The notes under the pieces are model-generated. The model was not told the origin of the DNA. It searched no databases and worked only from the letters and a program-made list of their open reading frames with translations. A DNA stretch of 64,000 bases, taken from NCBI GenBank assembly GCA_016710115.1, contig JADJLN010000002.1, forward strand, positions 518,294 to 582,293, written 5' to 3'. Origin of the DNA: Saprospiraceae bacterium (GTDB taxonomy: Bacteria > Bacteroidota > Bacteroidia > Chitinophagales > Saprospiraceae). Positions 56,401-64,000 of the stretch are shown here, piece by piece. The position numbers and the translations under genes are program-made. How positions within the stretch are numbered: position 1 is the first letter of the stretch; every line of letters starts with the position of its first letter.

Positions 56401-57317
56401 AAGTCAGCCATGTAATCTTCTGTATACAATGTAGCGCCTGGAGCCATTCCTTTGACAAAAGGCAACAGGTTTCCAGCCCCCGTCACAATACCGGATACCA
56501 TATCTCCGTGAGTGCCATTCAGTTCTGGGCCGTAACAATAACTTTGGTTGACTCTCCCGGCAAAATCGATATGCGGTCCGATTCGTCCATCATCCCGGAC
56601 GAGTACACGCACGCCTCCTCCATCCAGGTGAAGTCCCGGAGTCACGTTCTGACTGATCAGCAAGTTCGACCGGTGCATGGCCCGCCCGTAGTCATCCTCC
56701 GGATCACCTTTTGGACCGGTTCTGTTGATATAGGAAAAGAACGGCAAATGAGCCAATTCCAGTAAGCGATGTGCCGGAATGGTCAGATTGACAAATTGTC
56801 CCCCAGCAGGGCGGCTGTTCAGAAAAAATCCTTCTTTCAGAATCATGTTGACTACGAAGTTCACTTCGAGGTCCGCATGTATATGGACTGTTAACTCCAC
56901 GCGATCAGAGGAAGAGCGTATATCATCCAACAAATGTTGGAGATCCTCTGCCACAATGTGTTGTGGCAGACAGGATTGAAACCCGGTTATGGGAAAGTGT
57001 TGCAGGGGATTACCTGTCAACTCCTCCGGCGTGGAAATCAGATAGACACCGGGATGGAGATATCCCAGTAAATGGATTCCGGACCGTTTGATCTGTTGAA
57101 TTCCTTCATCGTTCAGAGGCTGATGGCAATGCATCCAGTTGTACCGTCTGCCCGAAACAGCTGGGGACAAGGGTAATTGTCCTATAAGCGGAATTTCAGG
57201 ATCAAAGGTTTCCTCGAATAGAATCATGTTGCCTCGGATTGGAACAGCAACTTCTCGCTGGCCGAGGGCAAATGAGGTAAGGCTGAGAAGAAAGAAAACA
57301 GTCACCAAGTGCTTCAT
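53238..57317 (-). CDS. Subtilisin-like (S8) protease with T9SS type A sorting domain (two frame breaks)
   Basis: About 1360 residues. Signal peptide MKHLVTVFFLLSLTSFALGQ; pro-region to ~residue 230; subtilase core with Asp242/243 (VLVRDDG), His270 (GTHGDMVSGIV), oxyanion Asn (ITNSSYSDG) and Ser439 (GGGTSAAAPGIAG). The frame breaks near 55890, where GNPGPDFIYGWGHVNAFQA appears in another frame, and again near 55820 before LLTEGRYEAINLL. The rest holds the proprotein-like beta region, MAM- or jelly-roll-like segments with NNLWIDRIRLLEE, a PKD-like module (SFNWSFGADAS) and a type A sorting domain at the end (MTPNPTSGASIL ... SGSYILRLWENRNYR). Secreted or cell-surface protease by family. It faces the YceI operon tail to tail. 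Confidence 0.9.
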
Positions 57318-57462
57318 GGAATCAGGATTATCTCGTGTTGGGGCATGAAGCTATGGAAAGATCCGGGTATGGACTGTCAGATTCTTGTCGTTTTTTCAAC
57401 AGGATCATCCGGATGTCCCCCTGAATCTGGCTACCTTTACAACCTCACCTAAAGGAAGCATC

Positions 57463-58704
57463 ATGAATTTTCAACATACCGTAGTCGACCGATTTTTGCG
57501 TTATGTGCGCATTGATACGCAGTCGTATCCGTTCTCTGATACCTGTCCCAGTACGGAAAAACAAAAAGACCTGGGCCGTTTGCTGGTTGAGGAACTACAC
57601 GAACTCGGATTGTCGGATGCCCATCTGGACGAACACGGATATGTGTATGCCACCCTGGAAAGCAATGTAGATAAACAGGTTCCGGTCATCTGTTTCTGCT
57701 CGCATATGGATACAGCCCCGGACTGTTCGGGTACTGATGTAAAACCGATCATTCATGAGAACTATGCAGGCCAGGATCTGGTTTTACCGGATGATCCCGG
57801 TCAGGTTTTGCGGATGAAAGACCATCCCGAACTGGCAAATAAAATAGGCCATGATATCATTACGGCAAGTGGAACAACACTGCTTGGTGCGGATAACAAA
57901 GCCGGTGTCGCTGCCATTATGGATGCGGTCACCCAGATGTTGCGTCATCCGGAGATCCCTCATGGTCGCATCCGGATCATGTTTACCCCCGATGAAGAGA
58001 TCGGACGAGGAGTAGACAAGGCAGATATGGCCAAATTGGCCGCCGATTTCGGCTATACGATTGATGGCGAACGGGTTGGTTCACTGGAAGACGAAACGTT
58101 CAGCGCGGATGGCGCCGAAGTGATCATCCACGGGGTTTCCGTGCATCCGGGATTTGCAAAAGACAAGCTGGTCAATGCGATCAAAATTGCCGGAGAAGTG
58201 CTGGATGCTCTGCCCAAGGACCGATTGTCGCCTGAAACCACATCGGGAAGGGAAGGGTTTATCCATCCCGTCCATATCACCGGCAACGGGGAGAAGGCCA
58301 CCATCCAGTTTATCCTTCGCGACTTCACACGTGACGGTTTGGCGCAACATGGCAACACGCTGAAGGCGATTGTGAACGAGGTATTGCATCGTCATCCGCA
58401 GGCGAGTAGCGAGGTCCATATCAAGGAGCAGTATCGAAATATGAAAGAGGTTCTGGATCTCCATCCACAGGTGGCCGATTTTGCCCAGCAAGCGATTGAA
58501 CGAACTGGTTTGCAAGTCCACCGATCCAGTATACGGGGTGGAACCGATGGATCCCGTCTGTCATTTATGGGGCTTCCCTGTCCCAATATTTTTGCTGGTG
58601 AACATGCCTTTCATTCCAAGCAGGAGTGGGCAACTCGTCAGGATATGGAGAAAGCCACGCAGACCATTATCCACCTGGCTACAATCTGGGCGGAGAAATC
58701 CTGA
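57463..58704 (+). CDS. pepT: Peptidase T (tripeptide aminopeptidase)
   Basis: 413 residues from ATG at 57463, preceded by AAAGGAAG; an in-frame ATG at 57385 would add 26 residues absent from the family. Zinc ligands and catalytic residues of M20B peptidases are present: His81 and Asp83 (CSHMDTAPDCSG), bridging Asp144 (GADNKAG), Glu178-Glu179 (FTPDEEIGRG), Asp201 (TIDGE), and the late His in GEHAFHSKQEWA. E. coli PepT has 408 residues. It cleaves the N-terminal residue from tripeptides in the cytoplasm. It is monocistronic; TACCTTTA at 57432-57439 is a near-match promoter. Its stop is directly next to that of the convergent kinase gene. Confidence 0.96.
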   Translation: MNFQHTVVDRFLRYVRIDTQSYPFSDTCPSTEKQKDLGRLLVEELHELGLSDAHLDEHGYVYATLESNVDKQVPVICFCSHMDTAPDCSGTDVKPIIHENYAGQDLVLPDDPGQVLRMKDHPELANKIGHDIITASGTTLLGADNKAGVAAIMDAVTQMLRHPEIPHGRIRIMFTPDEEIGRGVDKADMAKLAADFGYTIDGERVGSLEDETFSADGAEVIIHGVSVHPGFAKDKLVNAIKIAGEVLDALPKDRLSPETTSGREGFIHPVHITGNGEKATIQFILRDFTRDGLAQHGNTLKAIVNEVLHRHPQASSEVHIKEQYRNMKEVLDLHPQVADFAQQAIERTGLQVHRSSIRGGTDGSRLSFMGLPCPNIFAGEHAFHSKQEWATRQDMEKATQTIIHLATIWAEKS

Positions 58705-59355
58705 TCAGTAGATGCGGACGTGCTGGATGCCAGGACGATGTTCACGTGCAATCATCCGTAGGATCTCCTGATAGTATTCAGCCTCCGTGTGCAGGTTGGC
58801 ATCCTGCATGTCAAAGATCAGGATCGGAATCATCCCTTCACTCCGGAAATATTCGAAATAGACATTCTGGATCTCCCGAAGGTATTCGGCTTTGATCTGC
58901 AGCTCATAACTGCGGCCTCGTTTGGAGATTTGAGATAACAGAATCTCGATAGGCCGATGCAGGTAAATAATGAGATCAGGTTTTGGTAGACTGGCCTCCA
59001 GTGTCTGATACAGCTTCTGGAAGATCCGGAATTCGTCTGGAGGCAGGTTGTTCCGAGCAAACAGGAGGGTTTTGACGAACGTGTAGTCTGCAATATGGAA
59101 ATTGTAGAAAAGGTCTTGCTGTGTACCCAGAGCCTGAAGCTGTTTATACCGCTCTGTCATGAAAAACAATTCAAGCGGAAATCCATACCGCTGGGCATCC
59201 TCATAAAAGTAGGGCAGAAAGGGATTGTCTGCAAATTGTTCCAGGATCAGATTGCATTCATAATCCCGGGCCATCATTTCAGACAGGGTCGTTTTGCCTG
59301 ATCCGATATTGCCTTCAATGGCGACGTAAGAGTAGGGGATTTGGGGTTGATTCAT
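58705..59355 (-). CDS. Deoxynucleoside kinase
   Basis: 216 residues from the ATG at 59355, which overlaps the folK stop as ATGA. P-loop GNIGSGKT at residues 15-22, then ILEQFADNPFLPYFYED, the FFMTERYKQL motif, YTFVKTLLFARNNL, DLIIYLHRPIEILLSQISKR and a C-terminal helix. This matches the dCK/dGK-like deoxynucleoside kinase family (~200-220 residues), which salvages deoxynucleosides to 5'-monophosphates in the cytoplasm. The exact base preference cannot be read from sequence. Coupling to folK is common in Bacteroidota. Confidence 0.92.
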   Translation of the reverse strand: MNQPQIPYSYVAIEGNIGSGKTTLSEMMARDYECNLILEQFADNPFLPYFYEDAQRYGFPLELFFMTERYKQLQALGTQQDLFYNFHIADYTFVKTLLFARNNLPPDEFRIFQKLYQTLEASLPKPDLIIYLHRPIEILLSQISKRGRSYELQIKAEYLREIQNVYFEYFRSEGMIPILIFDMQDANLHTEAEYYQEILRMIAREHRPGIQHVRIY

Positions 59356-59864
59356 TGGTCTTCTTCCAGGAGGCAAACATCCAGTTCTTCAGTATTTTCA
59401 AGATATAACTCCTCGATCGTCTTCTGAGAACCGGGCAGGGTAAGATCGGTGGTGATTTCCATCAGGGGTATCAGCACGAAGTTACGAACTGCGATCCGGG
59501 GATGAGGGATTTCCAGGATGGAATCTGCGATGATCTGTCGACCAAACAGCAGGATGTCCAGGTCGATGATACGCGGTCCGTACCGTTCATCCCGAACCCG
59601 GCCCATTTCTTTTTCAATGGCAAATAATTGTTCCAGAACATGGTGTGGACCAGTACCAGCCTGGATGGCAATGACCTGGTTATAGAACCAGGGCTGGTCG
59701 GATTGGCCCCAGGGTGCCGACTCATAGATGGATGACATCCGAATGATAGGACCAACCCGTGTTTGGATCTGTTCACGAGCGTTTTGAAGATGATAGCGTC
59801 GGTCGCCCAGATTACTACCAAGTCCTATAAAGATCAGATCTTGTTGTTCCTTATGTGAGTTCAT
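59352..59864 (-). CDS. folK: 2-amino-4-hydroxy-6-hydroxymethyldihydropteridine diphosphokinase
   Basis: 170 residues from ATG at 59864 (a longer frame to 59951 adds 29 residues with no family counterpart). HPPK signatures are FIGLGSNLGDR, SSIYESAPWGQSDQPWFYNQ, and MGRVRDERYGPRIIDLDILL, which includes the Asp pair that binds magnesium, followed by PHPRIAVRNFVLIPLMEI. It transfers pyrophosphate from ATP to the pterin in folate synthesis. It is translationally coupled to the downstream kinase. A 90-bp gap separates it from the divergent hydrolase gene and must hold both promoters; I saw no clear motif. Confidence 0.95.
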   Translation of the reverse strand: MNSHKEQQDLIFIGLGSNLGDRRYHLQNAREQIQTRVGPIIRMSSIYESAPWGQSDQPWFYNQVIAIQAGTGPHHVLEQLFAIEKEMGRVRDERYGPRIIDLDILLFGRQIIADSILEIPHPRIAVRNFVLIPLMEITTDLTLPGSQKTIEELYLENTEELDVCLLEEDQ

Positions 59865-59954
59865 ACCTCTCGAGCGATCATGTCCTGAATATCCAGCCGA
59901 ATGTACTTCAAGATAATGGATATTCACACGATCCACTTGAAGTGAACGCACCAG

Positions 59955-60853
59955 ATGAATAAGAACATGACCCAGGAAAAACGACGCAAAACACAGGTGG
60001 TCAAACCACTGCCCGGATTGAAATTAATCGGCTTTGTTTTACGTATCCTGGGAAAAGTGGCACCGGATATGGCCAGTCGGTTAGCCCTCTTTCTGTACAC
60101 CTTTCCCGGGCGAAAAGCCGTGCATTTTCGGCAAGATGAGCTGCTGTTATCTGCCCGACGATCATCTATCCTTTCGGGTCGAAATCGAATCCGGGTCTAT
60201 GAATGGGGTAATGGTCCTCGTCGGATCCTCCTGTTGCATGGTTGGCAGAGCCGGGGTACAGCTCTCCGCTATTTTGTCCCCACGTTGACCGATCGCGGTT
60301 GTCGTGTGGTCGCCATGGATGCGCCCGGACACGGTGAATCTTCAGGTTGGCGAACTACTCTTGTCAATTATGCACAATCCATTCGAGAGGTTGATCAGGC
60401 GTTTGGTCCATTTGAGAGTGCGATTACCCATTCCTTCGGGGGACGGGCACTCACTTTTGCCCTGGCATTTGAACCTCACCAATGGGCGGTGGAACGCATC
60501 GTCATGCTTTCTGCGCCGACCTCATTTGAGGAGATCATGGATACCTTCATGGACCGGATGAAGTTGCCAGGCAGTCTGAAATCAGCTGTCGTAAAACGGA
60601 TGACCTACCTCCTGGGACGTCCAGTCAACGAAACGGAGATCTTCCAGCTTGGTGATCGTATTCAGGCGCGTATCCTGTTGATCCATGATGAACAGGATGA
60701 GATTGTTCCAATGTGGGAAGCAGAACGAATCGCGTCACGCCTGCCGGTGTCCGGTTGATCAAAACGCGAGGTTTTGGACATTACCGAATGGCCAAAGACC
60801 CTGAGATTTGGGAGATTGTCCGAACATTCCTGCTTCAGGGCAAAACAGTCTGA
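59955..60853 (+). CDS. Alpha/beta hydrolase (one frame break near the end)
   Basis: About 300 residues. An N-terminal helical stretch is followed by the hydrolase core: RILLLHGWQSRGTALRYF (oxyanion region), VVAMDAPGHGESSGW, nucleophile Ser160 in THSFGGRALTF, and ILLIHDEQDEIVP with the acid. The first frame stops at 60758, but GVRLIKTRGFGHYRM, carrying the catalytic His, continues in another frame to TGA at 60851-60853, so a small indel near 60745 truncates it. The substrate is unknown; the N-terminal segment could be a membrane-associated helix. The stop lies 5 bp from that of the convergent symporter gene. Confidence 0.85.
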
Positions 60854-60858
60854 TCAAA

Positions 60859-62457
60859 TTATTCTTTCGGTATTGCACGGATGGCATCCAGGTAGCGTTT
60901 GACTTCCTTTTTTACCTCTGGAGCAAGAATCACCACACCAATGATATTCGGGAATACCATGGCGAAGATCATCGCATCCGAAAAGTCAACGACTGCGCCC
61001 AGACTGGCGGATGCACCGATGACCAGAAAAACAAGGAACAACCCTTTGTAGATCAATTCGTTCTTGCGATTCCGACCGAACAGGTAGAGCCAGGATTGTA
61101 ACCCGTAATAGGACCAGGAGATCATGGTTGAAAATGCAAAAAGTACGACAGCAACTGTGAGGATATAGGAAAAGTGAGGAATGACCGAATCAAATGCAGT
61201 CGCAGTGAGTGTGGATCCATTTAAACCATCACCTGCTCCGTAAGTCAGGAATCCACCATCAATATTCGTGATCACAATGACCAATGCCGTCATGGTGCAA
61301 ACCAGGATGGTATCAATAAAGGGTTCCATCAGCGCGACGATACCTTCACTGGCGGGATATTTTGTTCGCACAGCTGAATGGGCTATGGCAGCCGATCCGA
61401 CGCCGGCTTCATTGGAAAATGCAGCACGACGAAAGCCCTGGACAAGCACGCCGACAAATCCACCGGCAATGCCTACAGGCGTAAATGCGCCATCCAGAAT
61501 CAGCGCCACTGCCGTCGGAATGTCATTGTATTTGGCAACCAGGATAATCAATCCTGCTGCGACGTAAAGACCAACCATAAAGGGTACAATCTTTTCTGTC
61601 CATGCTCCGATTCGTTTGATACCACCGATGATGACGATGCCAACCAGAATAGCAAAACAGATCCCGATCAGAAACCCGGCTGATCCCGATTGAATGGAGA
61701 AAGTGCCAGTCAACATTTCAGCCGCCTGATTGGCCTGAAACATATTGCCCCCACCGAACGAACCACCGACACACATGATGGCAAAAAAGACAGCAAATAC
61801 TTTACCCAATCTGGGGAGATTATACTCTGCCAGTCCCTTTTTCAAATAATACATGGGTCCACCATACACTGTCCCGTCGGGACCAATATCTCTGTACTTG
61901 ACACCAAGCGTACATTCAGCAAATTTGGAGGACATACCAAGGAAACCTGCCAGGATCATCCAGAAAGTTGCACCAGGTCCACCGATGGCAATGGCGATTG
62001 CTACTCCGGCTATATTTCCCAAACCGACTGTAGCAGATAACGCCGCAGTCAAAGCTTGAAAATGGCTCACTTCACCAGAATGGCCTTCAATGCGAATGGT
62101 ATCTGGCAAGTCACCTTCGACAACGTTGACCTCTGATTTCAGGACTTCCGTTTTTGGACCTTCCACGCCGGAATACTTTCCTCGGATGATATTGACAGAC
62201 GTCAGCAGAAGACGCAAATTGGGGAAGCCAAAATAAAAGGTAAAATATCCGGCTCCGCCAATCAACACAATCAGAACGATCGGTACAGAGACATCAGGAG
62301 ACAGGGAAATACTGTAAAAAATGACTGTACTGATCGCATCCGTTGCCGGCTTTACCATTTCATTAATGCGGTCATCCAACCCTTTTGCCATGGCCATGCC
62401 AGGCACAAAGCAGGCAGCAATCATCATCCAGACACTTCTGAAATATCCTCGTTCCAT
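60859..62457 (-). CDS. Sodium:alanine symporter family (AGCS) amino acid transporter
   Basis: 532 residues, intact, about 10-11 membrane spans. AGCS signatures: TVGLGNIAGVAIAIAIGGPG, FWMILAGFLGMSSKFAECTL, YGGPMYYLKKGL, GFRRAAFSNEAGVGSAAIAH and WSYYGLQSWLYLFG. There is an extra hydrophobic N-terminus (VWMMIAACFVPGMAMAKG) that may be a first span or signal. The family imports alanine or glycine with Na+. On its upstream side GTATCTTTTGCC (complement of 62482-62493) resembles TAnnTTTG with one extra T, which would give a leader of about 20 bases. Confidence 0.94.
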   Translation of the reverse strand: MERGYFRSVWMMIAACFVPGMAMAKGLDDRINEMVKPATDAISTVIFYSISLSPDVSVPIVLIVLIGGAGYFTFYFGFPNLRLLLTSVNIIRGKYSGVEGPKTEVLKSEVNVVEGDLPDTIRIEGHSGEVSHFQALTAALSATVGLGNIAGVAIAIAIGGPGATFWMILAGFLGMSSKFAECTLGVKYRDIGPDGTVYGGPMYYLKKGLAEYNLPRLGKVFAVFFAIMCVGGSFGGGNMFQANQAAEMLTGTFSIQSGSAGFLIGICFAILVGIVIIGGIKRIGAWTEKIVPFMVGLYVAAGLIILVAKYNDIPTAVALILDGAFTPVGIAGGFVGVLVQGFRRAAFSNEAGVGSAAIAHSAVRTKYPASEGIVALMEPFIDTILVCTMTALVIVITNIDGGFLTYGAGDGLNGSTLTATAFDSVIPHFSYILTVAVVLFAFSTMISWSYYGLQSWLYLFGRNRKNELIYKGLFLVFLVIGASASLGAVVDFSDAMIFAMVFPNIIGVVILAPEVKKEVKRYLDAIRAIPKE

Positions 62458-62483
62458 ACGCTTGAATTGTGTTTGTTGAGGGG

Positions 62484-62492
62484 CAAAAGATA
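62484..62492 (-). promoter_or_regulatory. Possible promoter of the symporter gene
   Basis: The minus strand reads TATCTTTTG, one base longer than TAnnTTTG. It lies 27 bases before the start codon. The rest of 62458-62706 shows only a 5-bp stem hairpin (CGACA-ATAGC-TGTCG on the minus strand) and no recognisable riboswitch. Confidence 0.3.
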
Positions 62493-62706
62493 CCCAATTC
62501 TTACAATTCGGTGCAGAACAATTCGATCAGCCCTATAGCAGATATTACCTCCAGACTTTGCTGGAACCCTGACTGCCAGTTGGTGCGTGAGCGACAGCTA
62601 TTGTCGTGTTTCTTTTTCCACAAATGGGGTTATCGCAGTCGGGTAGTATGAAAAAACGATCAGTGACTTTCAGGAATAGACATCCGAATCCGCCAATGAT
62701 GGGGAA

Positions 62707-64000
62707 TCAGGTTGTTGAGTCTGACAGTACCGCTTTGGCCCAACCAGCCCTTGTCCCTGATAACTGATTAACCGGATACCCGTTGAAACATCGGAGGAAG
62801 CTATGGTTTCCTTTTTCCAAAAACCGGAGAGCATCGTCCTTATCCAGTTCAAATCGGGCAACACCTGTGCTGCACATGCTGGACAATGCAAGAGCATGAT
62901 CGGGGATGAAAACGGTATTTGTCTTCATTTTGCCAACGATAACTCCAGACTGGATATCGAGGGGGCTGTTGATGAGATCTTGAGCTGATTGTGCTACGAG
63001 TTCAGGAATTGCACGCCATTGTTGGTCCTTCCCTTGCACCCATTGTATGCTGTGCTCATCAACAAACTCCAGGATGGCAGCAGGCGGGTGACCTGGCAAG
63101 CCCATATGACGGTTTGTTCCGCGCGAAGCCGGAGCTGAAGATAAACGGTCTCCGGCTGTTGTCTTGCGGATCATACACATATAGATCCCTTCGCCCTGGA
63201 GCAGGTGCGGATAGCACCGGATGCCGTGATCCGAAACACAAATACCCCAGTTAGGGTCGATCTCCGCGCGCACCTCTTCACATCCACCCTGGCGGATGAG
63301 TTGCGCCATTTGATCTTCATTTTCTTCCCGGTTGAAGGTACAGGTAGAATAGATCAGGTACCCGCCCGGTCGCAGGAGTTGGAGTGCATCGGCAAGCATT
63401 TCTCGCTGTCGGTGCACACATTTATACACCAGGTCCATATCCCATTGGTGGACAGCTACAGGGTCTTTCCGAAACATCCCTTCCCCTGAACAAGGCGCAT
63501 CGACGAGAATGATGTCAAATCGTTCGGGATGAACAGCTGCCAGCTGATCGGCACTGCAACGCGAGGTAAGCGTTAATGGATTCCCCCAACGTGTCAGGTT
63601 CTCAAACAGGATGGCATGCCGGTTCGGATGGACCTCGTTGGCCACCAGAATATCGTGATCACCCATCAATGCACGTAAATGCGTAGCCTTTCCTCCGGGG
63701 GCAGCGCACAGATCGAGGGATCGTTCTGGGGGTTGCTGTTGGGGAAATGGATTTGTAAAACGCCTCGAGGATCATGGACGAGGCTTCCTGCACATAATAG
63801 CAACCGGCGTGGTAGAGTGGATCTAGTGTAAAAACCGGACGATGGTTCAAATACTCTCCATTTTCACACCAGGGAATGCGGTGGGCAGAGTCAATTTGCC
63901 GACTCGATTTGACCGGATGATGCCGCACTGATGTTGGAGATGGAGTTGACAACGCGTCCACAAAAGCCGGATAGTCATTACCCAATAATTCACGCATCCG
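62707..64000 (-). CDS. NOL1/NOP2/Sun family rRNA cytosine-C5 methyltransferase, RsmF-like (partial at the window edge, one frame break)
   Basis: The gene enters from the right edge (R-MRELLGNDYPAFVDAL is still open at 64000). After the N-terminal segment (YYVQEASSMILEAFYKSI) the frame breaks near 63745, and DLCAAPGGKATHLRALMGDH, the SAM-binding motif I, continues in another frame to the stop at 62707. The catalytic cysteines are in DAPCSGEGMFRK and STCTFNREENE. The ~190 C-terminal residues resemble the RNA-binding PUA-like region of RsmF proteins. It methylates cytosine in 16S rRNA using SAM. No downstream partner; the symporter gene follows after 249 bp. Confidence 0.9.

Noticed and set aside
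57385..57462. Upstream start for pepT at 57385
   Set aside because: The extra 26 residues do not resemble the family N-terminus, while ATG 57463 has AAAGGAAG just upstream and gives the usual length.
62458..62706. Glycine or other riboswitch before the symporter
   Set aside because: I looked for paired conserved stems and found only a 5-bp hairpin; the leader predicted from the promoter-like motif is too short.

Overview
The window looks like a chromosomal piece from a member of the Bacteroidota, most likely the Saprospiria/Saprospiraceae. This is inferred from three surface proteins ending in the type B sorting domain of the type IX secretion system (T9SS), one protein with a type A sorting domain, two PorP/SprF-family proteins, SprB repeats, a choice-of-anchor L domain, Bacteroidota-type promoter motifs (TTTG-N20-TAnnTTTG), and a folK/deoxynucleoside kinase pair. 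No taxonomic marker gene is present, so the family-level guess is only moderately secure.

Layout. Positions 1-34330 (+) are the 3' part of one enormous adhesin gene whose start lies before the window. About 28 kb of it is tandem HYR-like domains: array A (246-bp units, 22 complete), array B (237-bp units, about 43), and a diverged zone C (about 50 units). These are followed by SprB repeats, a five-copy 98-residue repeat, three copies of a ~180-residue domain I do not recognise, a three-copy ~86-residue repeat, an Ig/cadherin-like module and a type B sorting domain. A PorP/SprF gene follows (34394-35401), then a convergent AAA ATPase, a tRNA-Lys with its own promoter and terminator, and a 30-codon ORF. 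On the minus strand 44569-36910 forms an operon: small secreted protein, a ~2050-residue adhesin (CUB-like, PKD, two P-domains, 13 SprB repeats, type B sorting domain), and a second PorP/SprF. Next come sppA with a translationally coupled 56-codon gene (minus), a third type-B-sorted adhesin (46725-51936, plus), a MarR regulator with a YceI protein, a subtilisin-like protease with a type A sorting domain, pepT, deoxynucleoside kinase and folK, an alpha/beta hydrolase, an amino acid:cation symporter, and a NOL1/NOP2/Sun rRNA methyltransferase running off the right edge.

How they fit together. Most of the window builds the cell surface. Huge Sec-exported, T9SS-delivered adhesins are paired twice with an outer-membrane PorP/SprF partner directly downstream. 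The right-hand 12 kb is ordinary housekeeping.

Quality caveat. The giant gene is interrupted by dozens of frame breaks, and single breaks also occur in unique genes (second PorP, the small secreted protein, protease, hydrolase, methyltransferase). In every case translation resumes the same domain in another frame, so these are most likely uncorrected indels of a long-read assembly. Many fall at one recurrent site, CCTGG in the Arg-Thr-Trp codons of the repeat. I treat the broken genes as single genes.

There is no gene-free stretch longer than about 250 bases. The largest are 36673-36909, 44570-44777, 46541-46724 and 62458-62706, whose contents are given in the entries.
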